From positions 1,488,001 to 1,552,000 of the forward strand of contig NZ_CP018092.1 of the NCBI RefSeq assembly GCF_002754935.1: a DNA stretch of 64,000 bases. The letters run 5' to 3'. The stretch's first letter is position 1; every line of letters begins with the position of its first letter. Shown piece by piece: positions 35,760-44,836 of this stretch. The position numbers were made by a program, and so were the translations under genes. This DNA is from Thermostichus lividus PCC 6715 (lineage in GTDB: Bacteria > Cyanobacteriota > Cyanobacteriia > Thermosynechococcales > Thermosynechococcaceae). Below the pieces are notes generated by a model. That model saw nothing but the letters and a program-made list of their open reading frames with translations, made no database searches and was not told the DNA's origin.

Positions 35760-36743
35760 TCAAGCAAATGATGATGCTGGAACAGCCGATTGACTCCCAT
35801 CTGAGTTGGACGGCTGCCAGTCCGTACCATGGTTGAGCATGGCATTGAGAATTGTTAATAGCTTATGCATACAAGCCACTAACGCTACTTTGGTAGCCTT
35901 GCCCTTCGCTAATAAGCGGTGATAGAAGACGCGAATCACTGAATTATGGCGCACCGCCACCCAAGCTGCCATGTACAACAGTTGACGCACAGCAGCACGA
36001 CCACCAAAGATAGCGCGTTTGCCTTGCTTCTGCCCACTATCTCGGTTGAATGGGGCAACGCCCACCAGCGTACTGATTTTTCGAGTGGACAACTGTCCCA
36101 GGTCTGGCAACAGGGCTAACAAGGTAGCGGCGACGACCTTGCCCACCCCTGGAACCGTCATCAGCCGCGTCTGTTTTGCCTGCCAGGGCTGACATGGATG
36201 GATTTGGGTGTCGATCTGCTCGTCTAGTTGCTGAATGCGGTCTTTGCGCCATGCAATGTGAGCTGCTATATCTGCTTGGGCTGTTCCGCGTAAGCCTGAC
36301 AAGCGGTTTTGTTCAGCAGTCAGGAGGTCTACCAGTTGCCGCCTGCGGGTCACCAAGTCCTGAAGTTCTGCGTCCGCTTCGCTGGCCAATGAGCGAATCG
36401 GTGGTTTCATCGCTTCGCCAAACCAGGCTAAAATCGCGGCATCGACCGGATCGGTTTTAGCCAGTTGATTGGCAGCTTTGGCAACGTTTCGCGCTTGCCG
36501 AGCATTAATCACGACCACGGGATAGGCTAGCGTGGACAGCACCAACGCCACTGACCGCTCATAGCCGCCAGTGGATTCTAGAATCACCCGAGCGACCGCC
36601 TCAGGCGGACACAGGTGAGTCAGAAGTTCGCGAATCCCACTCGCGGTGTTGCTCACGCGAAAACTCTGCTTCTGGGGACGTAGATGTACATCTAGCCACC
36701 GCTTACACACATCAATGCCAATCCATTGTTCTTGATCCTGCAT
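35760..36743 (-). CDS. IS110-family DEDD transposase/recombinase
   Basis: The 327-residue protein has the N-terminal RuvC-like DEDD domain: WIGIDVCKRWLDVHL (first Asp), VILESTGGYERSVAL (Glu) and AKTDPVDAAILAWFG (two Asp). The C-terminal transposase_20 region has TVPGVGKVVAATLLALLPDL and the serine-bearing FNRDSGQKQGKRAIFGGR. IS110 recombinases use a bridge RNA from the non-coding end of the element to choose target and donor. Length is normal and no frameshift is seen, so the protein is probably functional. Confidence 0.93.
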   Translation of the reverse strand: MQDQEQWIGIDVCKRWLDVHLRPQKQSFRVSNTASGIRELLTHLCPPEAVARVILESTGGYERSVALVLSTLAYPVVVINARQARNVAKAANQLAKTDPVDAAILAWFGEAMKPPIRSLASEADAELQDLVTRRRQLVDLLTAEQNRLSGLRGTAQADIAAHIAWRKDRIQQLDEQIDTQIHPCQPWQAKQTRLMTVPGVGKVVAATLLALLPDLGQLSTRKISTLVGVAPFNRDSGQKQGKRAIFGGRAAVRQLLYMAAWVAVRHNSVIRVFYHRLLAKGKATKVALVACMHKLLTILNAMLNHGTDWQPSNSDGSQSAVPASSFA

Positions 36744-36921
36744 ATCACTTTTGCGCCTGTCTGGGGGTAAATCAGGTGTTTACTCAACCTTGCGTCATGC
36801 GGGTTCTACTGTCCCAACCGATGATTCGAGTTTGACCTGTTGCATCAGAGAGATGACCCTAGCTTCTCCATGATGTCTCGCATCTAAGGGGTGACGGTCT
36901 ATCTCTCTAGTTTTAAGATAC
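36744..36921 (-). ncRNA. candidate bridge RNA of the IS110 element
   Basis: This 178-nt non-coding stretch lies between the left end of the element and the transposase start, where IS110-group elements encode their bridge RNA. In the minus strand a stem CATCA/TGATG (complements of 36871-36875 and 36843-36847) encloses a loop containing GGAGAAG (complement of 36863-36869). That heptamer is complementary to CTTCTCC at the insertion site in the MITE on the same strand, as a target-binding loop should be. A donor loop is not identified with confidence. Structure and role are inferred. Confidence 0.55.
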
Positions 36922-37156
36922 AAGGGAGCTAAGAGTCTTGTTTCCTCTCCTTTGGGAAAGGGCTAGGGTGAAGGCGACAAAAGAGTCAAACCCGAAAGTC
37001 ATACTTCTATTCAGCAACGCCCTAGTGTTCTCCATGCATTCCCTGTTTTGGGTAAGATAGATTTGGCGTGCTGCCCTAGGGCATCGCGCTACCGCTGTTT
37101 GTTATCTGCAGCGCAAATGGGCAAACAAATCAATGCATCATTAGGGTAAACGAACT

Positions 37157-37669
37157 GTGGCCGAACCCCATCATCAACGTAAAAAGACTACTGGGATGAC
37201 CTACAGTTGGCCGCTGGCAGGAACCTATCAAGCCCTGAGTTCAGCGTCGGTCGATTTAATTTGGCGCAAAATCGTCAATTTAGCTGATGTCTCATGGCAC
37301 CCGCTGATTTTACGTACCAATGTGCCCTACGGGTTCGTGCCTAAACCCGGCTTTATCTTTCAGGCGGTGACGCGCTGGATTCCATGGCCAATTCAGATTT
37401 TTGTGGAGCGGGTGTCGCCGGGGAAGCTTTTGAGTATTCGCATTTTAGTGCTGCCGGGGGTGGAAGAGCGGGTGACCTATCGCATTGAGTCAACCCTCTG
37501 TGGGAGTCATATTTCGTGCTCGGTGATGTTGCGGGGGTGGCTAGCGCCGCTCCTGTGGTCTCTTATTCGTGACTATGCGGCCGGCGTGGCGGCGCAGTTG
37601 GCGATCGCCGCTGAAAAAGATCCGCCAAAGGCATCGCCGCCGCCCATTGATCCGTGTCTAGGGTTCTAG
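37157..37669 (+). CDS. SRPBCC-fold hypothetical protein
   Basis: The 170-residue protein resembles cyanobacterial polyketide-cyclase/SRPBCC-type proteins (SWPLAGTYQALSSASVDLIW, GFIFQAVTRWIPWPIQIFVE), which bind hydrophobic ligands; its ligand is unknown. The start is either the GTG at 37157 or the ATG at 37196 (MTYSWPL); neither has a strong ribosome-binding site. It lies 12 bp before argB on the same strand and is probably co-transcribed. Confidence 0.65.
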   Translation: MAEPHHQRKKTTGMTYSWPLAGTYQALSSASVDLIWRKIVNLADVSWHPLILRTNVPYGFVPKPGFIFQAVTRWIPWPIQIFVERVSPGKLLSIRILVLPGVEERVTYRIESTLCGSHISCSVMLRGWLAPLLWSLIRDYAAGVAAQLAIAAEKDPPKASPPPIDPCLGF

Positions 37670-37681
37670 GACTCACAAGCG

Positions 37682-38569
37682 ATGCTGACGGATAACGATC
37701 GCGTACAGGTTTTAAGCGAAGCCCTACCCTACCTACAGTCTTTTGCGGGGCGCACCTTCGTGGTGAAGTATGGCGGAGCGGCGATGAAAGAGGGACACCT
37801 CAAGGATTCGGTGATTCGCGATATTGTCTTTTTGTCCTATGTGGGCATTCGTCCTGTGGTGGTGCATGGGGGTGGGCCTGAAATCAATACTTGGTTAGCA
37901 AAGCTAAATATTGAACCGCAATTCAAAAATGGTTTGCGGGTCACCGATGCGGCCACGATGGATGTGGTGGAAATGGTATTGGTGGGGCGAGTCAATAAAG
38001 AAATTGTAACGTTGATTAACACAGCGGGTGGTCAAGCCGTGGGATTGTGCGGCAAAGATGGTAACTTGATCCGTGCCCGCGCCCAAGGGGAGGACAGTAT
38101 TGGCTTTGTGGGTGAAGTGCAGGGGGTGGATATCCGTGTTGTCTCCACTCTCGTGGAAAAGGGCTATATTCCCGTCATTTCCAGTGTGGCGGCGGACGAA
38201 ACAGGGCAGGCCTACAATATTAATGCCGACACGGTAGCCGGCGAAATTGCGGCTGCTTTAGGGGCTGAAAAGTTAATTTTGCTGACGGACACCGCTGGAA
38301 TCTTACGCGATTACCATGACCCCAGTACCCTGATTTATCGGATGGATATTGCTGAGGCGCGGCAACTCATCAAAGAGGGAGTTGTGTCTGGTGGGATGAT
38401 TCCCAAGGTGACCTGTTGTGTGCGATCGCTAGCGCAGGGGGTAAAAGCAGCCCATATCATTGATGGCCGCGTTCCCCACGCCCTACTGCTGGAAATTTTT
38501 ACGGACTCGGGAATTGGCTCGATGCTGGTTGGCTCCAGTTCCGCCTACGATCGCGCCTTTGGCGGCTAA
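37682..38569 (+). CDS. argB: acetylglutamate kinase
   Basis: The 295-residue amino-acid kinase phosphorylates N-acetylglutamate in arginine synthesis. [11 protein letters not shown] binds [20 protein letters not shown] binds substrate, and [25 protein letters not shown] closes the core. In cyanobacteria this enzyme is relieved of arginine inhibition by PII (GlnB); the N-terminal helix [17 protein letters not shown] typical of PII-regulated NAGK is present. The cellulose-synthase-like gene converges on it, overlapping by about 70 bp. Confidence 0.95.
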   Translation: MLTDNDRVQVLSEALPYLQSFAGRTFVVKYGGAAMKEGHLKDSVIRDIVFLSYVGIRPVVVHGGGPEINTWLAKLNIEPQFKNGLRVTDAATMDVVEMVLVGRVNKEIVTLINTAGGQAVGLCGKDGNLIRARAQGEDSIGFVGEVQGVDIRVVSTLVEKGYIPVISSVAADETGQAYNINADTVAGEIAAALGAEKLILLTDTAGILRDYHDPSTLIYRMDIAEARQLIKEGVVSGGMIPKVTCCVRSLAQGVKAAHIIDGRVPHALLLEIFTDSGIGSMLVGSSSAYDRAFGG

Positions 38570-40755
38570 GGTGGCGCTGTAGGATGGGCGGCCACACGAG
38601 CGTTTTGAGCAACAGCCCCAAGGTCTTCAATTCAGAGGGAGCCTGTGGCCACTGCCAGCGATTTGGCTCACAGAACAAGAACCGGATTAACTGCCGGTAG
38701 GTGTCGAGGCTGAGGGGGGCAAACTGGATCGTGATCAGCGTCGTTGGGGGTGTGCTGGCGCTAGGTTGCGGGGTAATGTCAACAATCGTGCCCGCAAGAT
38801 TGATACCCACTTCGAGGAGGCGAAGGGTGACCTCAACGTTCACCGCCGAACTGGGGAGAGCTTGATGGAGCTGAACAACCGCCCCCCCCTTCCGAGAGGT
38901 GGGTGGTGGTACCCCAGACTGCTGCCGACTGATCCCAAGCTAGGTGCAATTCAACGGTTTGCTGCACCCTTAGCCAGTCGTACGGATCGGGACGGGGGCG
39001 CTCAATCAGGCTGTAAATGGCCAGAGCCAAGATAACTAAATTGTAAAGATTCCAGACCCATGCCAAGATCAGCCCCCGCGCTTGCAGATGGTGCCAGTTG
39101 AGCACAGCCGCCACCAGTGATGCGCCAAATAAGACCAGTAATGGCCACCCCAAGCTCCACTGAAAACGGTAGCGATCGCCACGGGTTCCCTTGGGGGTGA
39201 CCCAAAATCCACGTCCAAAGGGGCGAATTAACGTTTGAACCACCGTGAGGGTGAGGGGAATACACTGCACGACCGCATATACATCTGAGATCAGCGCAGA
39301 ACGACTCCGGCCATTGAGCCAGGCAAAGGTACTTAGAAGTAGCCAGTAGTAGGGCAAGAAATAGTACACCCACTCCCGCAGGGTGGTTTCCAAGGGCACA
39401 ATGCCCAAAAACGCCGAGGCAAGGGGTAACACTAGTAGCAACAGTCGTAGCGGACTGTGGAACCACTGGCTCATTCCCTCAAGGTGAGCCAAGCGCTGTA
39501 AAAGGGTGAGATTTTTGGCACGAAGAGGGCCTGCGGCTATAAAAAATCCTTGTAGAGTACCCCGCGCCCAACGCAACCGCTGCCCAATGTGGCCGCCCAT
39601 GTCGTCAGCACACAGACCGGCACTGAGGCTCTCGTTGAGATACACCACCCGATAGTGGGCTGCCGCCAGTTGAATGCCAGTGTAGTAATCTTCACTGAGG
39701 GAGTCGGTGACAAAGCCCCCCACCGCCTCAAGGGCAGACCGCCGCACCACAAAGGAACTGCCGTAGCACAGGGCGGTTTCAATGCTATCGCGCAACACCT
39801 GGTAATGGCGAGAAAAGATTTCCACTTCTTGGGGCAGTTGGGTTTCAAGCCCCAGATTACGGGCTACTGGATCGGGGTTGTAGAAGCTTTGGTAGGTCTG
39901 CACCAAGCCAATATCGGCGGTTTGAAATAGGCCAACGGTACGGGTGAGAAAATTGCGCGTTGGCACAAAATCGGCGTCAAACACAGCAATCAGCTCGCTG
40001 TGGGTGTGGCCAAGGGCATGGTTCAAATTGCCCGCCTTGGCATGGTGATTATCTGGGCGAGCAAGGTAGTGGCATCCCAGCTCTGCTGCCAAGTCCTGCA
40101 AGGCAGGGCGGCGGGTGTCATCCAAGACATAGATGCGCTTGTAGGGATAGTCCAGCGCCTGACACCCCACAATGGTGCGGCGCAGAATCGTGAGTGGCTC
40201 GTTATAGGTGGGGATGAGAATATCGACCCACGGTTGATAGCGCCCGGCTTTAACGGCCATCGCCGCTGCATCTGCCTGGGGCCGGCGATCGTTAACCTTC
40301 AGTAGCAGGTACAGTTGCAGGGCGTAGCCACTCATGATGAAACCTTCAATCCCTAGTAGGAGAAGACTGACAGCTGCTTCTGTTGGGGTTCGTAAATTTA
40401 GGGTGACGAGCGATCGCCACAGCAGGTAACGCAGCATCAGTGCCAATAGACTAGACACAATGACGAGACGCCCCCATTGCTGCCGTACTGTACAACAGCG
40501 CAGGACAACCCCACTCAACCCCACCATTAGCACTAATGGCCAAAATAGCCATGGCTTCTCAAGATGCTCAATCCCTAACAAGGGAACAGTGCGCACCGTC
40601 AGTAAGCCATCACAGAGTGCCTTCAAGGCGCGATCGCCCCAAGCGCGGTGTTGCCAGAACAGATAAGCGAGTGCTGGCACAAGCAGAATCAGCCCTAAGA
40701 TGCGGGGAACCCGTCGCAGTTGCGTGGCAGACCACTGTGTCAAGGCTGTCAGCAT
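38499..40755 (-). pseudogene. cellulose-synthase-like glycosyltransferase (GT2) with PilZ domain, frameshifted
   Basis: The ATG at 40755 has AGGA upstream. The membrane protein has the processive GT2 motifs VDILIPTYNEP, FDADF, SEDYYTG and GQRLRWARG, as in BcsA/CesA, with several membrane helices on both sides. After THLSEGG a run of eight C on the plus strand (38882-38889) throws the frame to a stop at 38833. With one base fewer the frame continues as AVVQLHQALPSSAVNVEVTL into the rest of a PilZ c-di-GMP-binding domain ending at 38499. No bcsB or bcsZ is nearby. The catalytic part is intact; only PilZ is broken as read. Confidence 0.85.
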
Positions 40756-40951
40756 GGGGAGGTATCCTAACGTCTTGCTAGGCGTGCGCCAAATGTAAAA
40801 AAATGTAAACCCAAGGATTTGACGCGCCATGGTTACCGCTGGTTCCATAGCAGATCTGCTATGGAAAAATACTCCACGTAAGAGCAATCCTATGGCTGCA
40901 AGAATATGCCACGATCAATGGTAATTGCCATTTCTTGAGTGCCCAGAGCCT

Positions 40952-41674
40952 ATGACGACGTCCAGCGGTGATACTGAACCGGCTGCCCTTTCAACCCTAA
41001 CAGTCGATCGCCCCCCCTTCATCTTTCACAATCAATTTCAAGGGTGGATGGAGGTTTACGCACCCGTACAGCAGTATGAGCAGTATCTCAATAACCATCA
41101 GGAATGGTTTTACCGCTGCGCTCAACCTATGCAGGCGACCCCCGTTGGCCAGCATGGTTATATTCTTACCATTGGGCGTTATGGCTCCCATGGTTACGAA
41201 GTAGAGCCGAAAATTGGCTTGCATCTGCTCCCCCAAGATCAGGGTGTATATCGGATTGAAACGATTCCAGTGCCCGATCAGCCCTTTTTGAACTACAACG
41301 TGAAGTTTGCAGCGGCGATGGATCTGGTACCGCTCAAAGCTCAGCCAGAAACCGATCCTGAGCTGCTTGATCGCAATATTTATGACTACACGCGGGTGAA
41401 TTGGCAGCTTGACCTGCGGGTGGAAATGTATTTTCCGAGGTTTATCTATCGCTTGCCCCATGGCCTAGTTCAGGGGACAGGAAATCGTGTTCTTGCCCAA
41501 ATTGTGCGCCAAGTCTCCTACCGCCTGACGGCTAAAGTGCAAGATGACTTTCACGCCACCATTGGCTTAGAGTTGGGAAAACGCTGGCGACGACAACGCT
41601 TTCATACCGAGCGGGTTAGAACCCTATCCCCAGTTGTTGGCAATCATGGCGAATCTGATGCACCTGCGTCGTGA
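40952..41674 (+). CDS. DUF1997 family protein
   Basis: The protein of about 240 residues matches DUF1997, found in cyanobacteria and plastids, function unknown. Characteristic parts are FIFHNQFQGWMEVYAPVQQY, GYEVEPKIGLHLLPQDQGVY and WQLDLRVEMYFPRFIYRLP. The ATG at 40952 is preferred over the in-frame TTG at 40925. Its last 59 bases overlap the end of the convergent aldolase gene. Confidence 0.82.
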   Translation: MTTSSGDTEPAALSTLTVDRPPFIFHNQFQGWMEVYAPVQQYEQYLNNHQEWFYRCAQPMQATPVGQHGYILTIGRYGSHGYEVEPKIGLHLLPQDQGVYRIETIPVPDQPFLNYNVKFAAAMDLVPLKAQPETDPELLDRNIYDYTRVNWQLDLRVEMYFPRFIYRLPHGLVQGTGNRVLAQIVRQVSYRLTAKVQDDFHATIGLELGKRWRRQRFHTERVRTLSPVVGNHGESDAPAS

Positions 41675-42257
41675 GTTCGCTGGGGGTTAGCCCTTGGCTT
41701 AGTTGACTGCCCATACCAATGGCGATCGCCCCTGCCCTCAGGAGGGGGATCACCTCTGACCAAGGAATGCCCCCACAGGGAATCAGGGGAATGTCTGGAA
41801 ATGGCTGCCGCAGCATCCGCACATAGGCTGCTCCCCCCAAGGCCATCACCGGAAACACCTTCACCGCATCTGCCCCTGCTTGCCATGCCTGCACAATTTC
41901 TGTCGGCGTTAGGGCACCCAAAATCAGCGGGACGTGAGCGGCTTGGGCGTGGGGAATGAAATCAACAGCGGTGTGGGGGCTAACCAAGAACTGTGCGCCA
42001 GCAACAAGGGCAGCGTCTAGCATCGCTGTGGTGCGTAACGTCGCAGCACCGATTGTGCAGTGGGGGTACTGCTGCTGCAGATGGCGAATAATTGCCGCCG
42101 CGTCAGGCGTGCTCCAGGTTACCTCTAAACAGGTGAGGCCAGCACTGACATAACGATCCGCTTGGGCGATCGCCACCATGGGGTCTGCTGAGCGAACCAC
42201 AGCAATCAGAGGTAAAGGCCGCAGAAACCGCAGCCGTTGTTGCCACCCTGCCTTCAC
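41616..42257 (-). CDS. eda: KDPG/KHG aldolase
   Basis: The 213-residue class I aldolase of the Eda family cleaves 2-keto-3-deoxy-6-phosphogluconate (or 4-hydroxy-2-oxoglutarate). The Schiff-base lysine is in AGADAVKVFPVMALGG; the general-base glutamate lies in CLEVTWSTPDA, and the phosphate-binding IPCGGIPWSE follows. It may serve the cyanobacterial Entner-Doudoroff route. It lies 9 bp downstream of the PAS-sensor gene on the same strand. Confidence 0.9.
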   Translation of the reverse strand: MKAGWQQRLRFLRPLPLIAVVRSADPMVAIAQADRYVSAGLTCLEVTWSTPDAAAIIRHLQQQYPHCTIGAATLRTTAMLDAALVAGAQFLVSPHTAVDFIPHAQAAHVPLILGALTPTEIVQAWQAGADAVKVFPVMALGGAAYVRMLRQPFPDIPLIPCGGIPWSEVIPLLRAGAIAIGMGSQLSQGLTPSELTTQVHQIRHDCQQLGIGF

Positions 42258-42266
42258 GTAGGTGCC

Positions 42267-44569
42267 CTAGGTAGTCATGCGGTGACTGCGTTTGCGCAGA
42301 TAGCTAGCCTGCTGCCGCAGTTGTTGAAAATATTCTGTCTCAGTAATTTCTGCTACCTGTTGCCGCCGTTTTTCGTGGTCAATTTCAACCTTTAACTCTT
42401 CAATCTGTTGTTGCATCGCCTGTTCGCGATACTTACGCTCGGTGATGTCCTGCACTAAGCCCTCATAATAAGCAATGCTCCCGTCAGCATTGAGGACAGC
42501 TCGCATATCCACCTCTACCCAAATGATCTGGCGATCGCGCCGATAGGCTTTGAACTCAAAATGCCCCGTGGTATTACCGCTGTCAAAGTGGTTCGTAATT
42601 TCATCCCGGGTGGACTCCTCCACATACACTTGATCGCGAATACTGCTGATTGATGCCACCATCTGCTCAGGGGAGTCAAAGCCAAAAATACTGGCCATCG
42701 CTGCATTCACACGGATAAAGCGACTGTCAGCACTCGCCTGAAAGATGCCTTCAAGGGCATTTTCAAAAATACTGCGATAATTTTCCTCCGCAATCCGCAG
42801 CGCCTCCTCCGCCCGGATGCGATCGGTAATATCAATCCCCACAGAAACGGTGTGGGTACCCTTCATATATTTTTGTAAGGCCACTAGGTAGAAAATGATC
42901 GTGCCATTTCGCCTAACAGAAATGACCCGCGAAGCAAAGAGGTCAGGAGAGTTGACAAATTCATGCATAAACTCTGCCAGTTCACCATCTTCGCGCAAAA
43001 AGCCAAGGGGGCGGCCAATAAATGCTTCTGGTGGTAAATTTAGGGTTTCAGCTAACTTGCGATTGACCCCTTTATAAATCCCTTCAGCGTTAATCCAAGA
43101 AATCGTCCCCGGAACAGCATTTAAGACCGCCTCAAACTGTTCATTGGCCTCAATGAGTTCATCGCGAATTTGCTCAAGAGAACGATTTTTCTGCTCTAGC
43201 TCCTGAAACGACCGCCGCAGTTGCACAAGCATCGCATTAAAGGATTCCGCCAGATCGCCAACCTCGTCAAAGGATTCCACGCGTACCTGTGCATCCAAGT
43301 TACCTTCTCGGACACGCCGGGTTGAATTGGCCAGAGCTTGGATGGGTTTCACAATCGCATTTGCACTCACGTATGCCCAGCCCGTTGCCACCGCAAGGGT
43401 AATCAGGGTAATTACAAAGGCTGCTAGTCGCTTTTGGGTAATCATGGCGGAAATCCACGCCTGCGACTTACCCACAAAGGCCATCCCAATGGGGGAGGAT
43501 GGGGCAGCCCAAGGGTTTTGCGAAAGTCGTACAGCGGCTGGTACAGAGTCGCGTAGGGGGAGCCAATGATATTCGTTTTGCCTTGAAATATACGATCTTG
43601 ATCCAGCACAGTGCTCGCAACTTGCCGCGAGACTCGAGTGCCAATGGCACGGGTTTGACCGTCAAGATACGGGACATTAGTTGCAATTCGTAAATCTTGG
43701 GCGAAGATGGTTGCCACCGTCTCAACCGTAGACCACTGTTGGGTGCGATCCACTAAATCCGGCATCTTGTTCAGTAGCACACCGGTCAAAATCATCCCTT
43801 GAAATTGATTACCCTCATAGAGGGGTTTGGCGGCAAAGGCAAAAAGCCCAATATTGCCATCTTCAATGGGGTAAGTACCCGCTGGGGCAGGTTGCTCCTG
43901 TACCGGTAGGTTAGTGATGGGCTGGGGACGCAGGGTTATTTTCCCTTGGCGCTCTAACCCCAGTAACTTCAATTCAGCGCCATTGAGCAGCACTAAACCA
44001 CTGATCATCTCTTGGCGATCGCGCCCCACCCGGAAGGGAGCCAAGGCTGCAATACTCGTTGTTTGGCTGGGTGCCAACCGGTATGGGGAGGTAATTTGTT
44101 CCTGCAAGTTTAGGAGTTGAGCCTTACTGGCCGCTAGCAGCATGGTACGTTGCGCAAGAACAGTCCCTGTTGCATCCACGATCATCATAATGTTCATGGG
44201 TTGCTCAGAGACATCCACCCGTTCCAGCACTAGAGCCAGTCGCTCAGGCTGCATCATTTCTCGTACCCTGAGATTGCCGTTCTCAGCGCGCAGAGCGTTA
44301 GCAATCAGGAGGGCTTGAATGCGGGCTTCGTAGCTGAGGTTATTAATCTCCCAGTCCAAATCATCAAGGCTAGAACGCAACTGCTCTTGGAGCTGCCGCT
44401 CAAAGTTCAAGGTGCTCAACTGAATTAAAGACTCGGTGACGATCGCCGCCGGAAAAATAGCAGCAGCGGCCAAGGCAACCGTTAGCTTCCAGCGTAGGCC
44501 AAGGCGTTGCCACGAAACCGAGAGTTGAGAGAAAAAGGGTGACGAAAATTGTTTCATTGTAGAGATCAT
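42267..44569 (-). pseudogene. membrane sensor with HAMP and two PAS domains, frameshifted at a G/C tract
   Basis: The first frame (44569-43442) has an N-terminal membrane helix (LTVALAAAAIFPAAIVTESL) and a long periplasmic cache-like sensor domain. The second (43484-42267) has a second helix, a HAMP domain (ANAIVKPIQALANSTRRVRE), two PAS domains with PAC motifs and a coiled C terminus with VAEITETEYFQQLRQQA. They overlap at GGGGG (43491-43495). One more base would join them through LPHPPPIGMAFVGKSQAW. There is no kinase, GGDEF or cyclase domain, so the output is unclear. Confidence 0.8.
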
Positions 44570-44836
44570 TGTAGAGACGCGCCCATTGCAGCAAGCGGTA
44601 ACAATGGCAGGCGATCAGTCAAAAGAACCGGGAGTTTCCGTTTGCAGTGTCTAACCTGTTGCCATCATACACTTGGAATTTGGACAAAACCGCTGCGCAT
44701 CATACGGGCACCATCACTCAACGGTCATGGCTGATGCCCTCGAGAGGGTCAGTCAAGGTTATGGCGGTGTAGTTGACAGGACTGTGTTGAGTAAACACAA
44801 TTCACAAATACGGTGCGGGGTGTCCCGCCGATTTCG

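Larger units (their letters stand above)
35745..36921 (-). mobile_element. IS110-family insertion sequence
   Basis: The boundaries come from the interrupted MITE: uninterrupted copies read GGAGAAGGGAGC, and here GGAGAAG is followed by the element and then AAGGGAGC, so AAG is shared or duplicated at the junction. The element is about 1177 bp: one transposase gene and a 178-nt non-coding stretch upstream of it. Near the ends lies a 9-bp inverted repeat, ATCTTAAAA at 35750-35758 and TTTTAAGAT at 36911-36919. It looks intact and possibly active. Confidence 0.85.
35686..37024 (+). repeat. MITE-like repeat, copy B, split by an IS110 element
   Basis: The left part (35686-35744, from TGTTGCTGAGTGTGG to GGAGAAG) and the right part (36922-37024, from AAGGGAGCTAAGAG to TCAGCAACGCCCTA) join into a sequence matching copies A and C. 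The right terminus TCAGCAACGCCCTA is the clearest form of the terminal inverted repeat. The interruption is the IS110-family element at 35745-36921. Confidence 0.75.
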
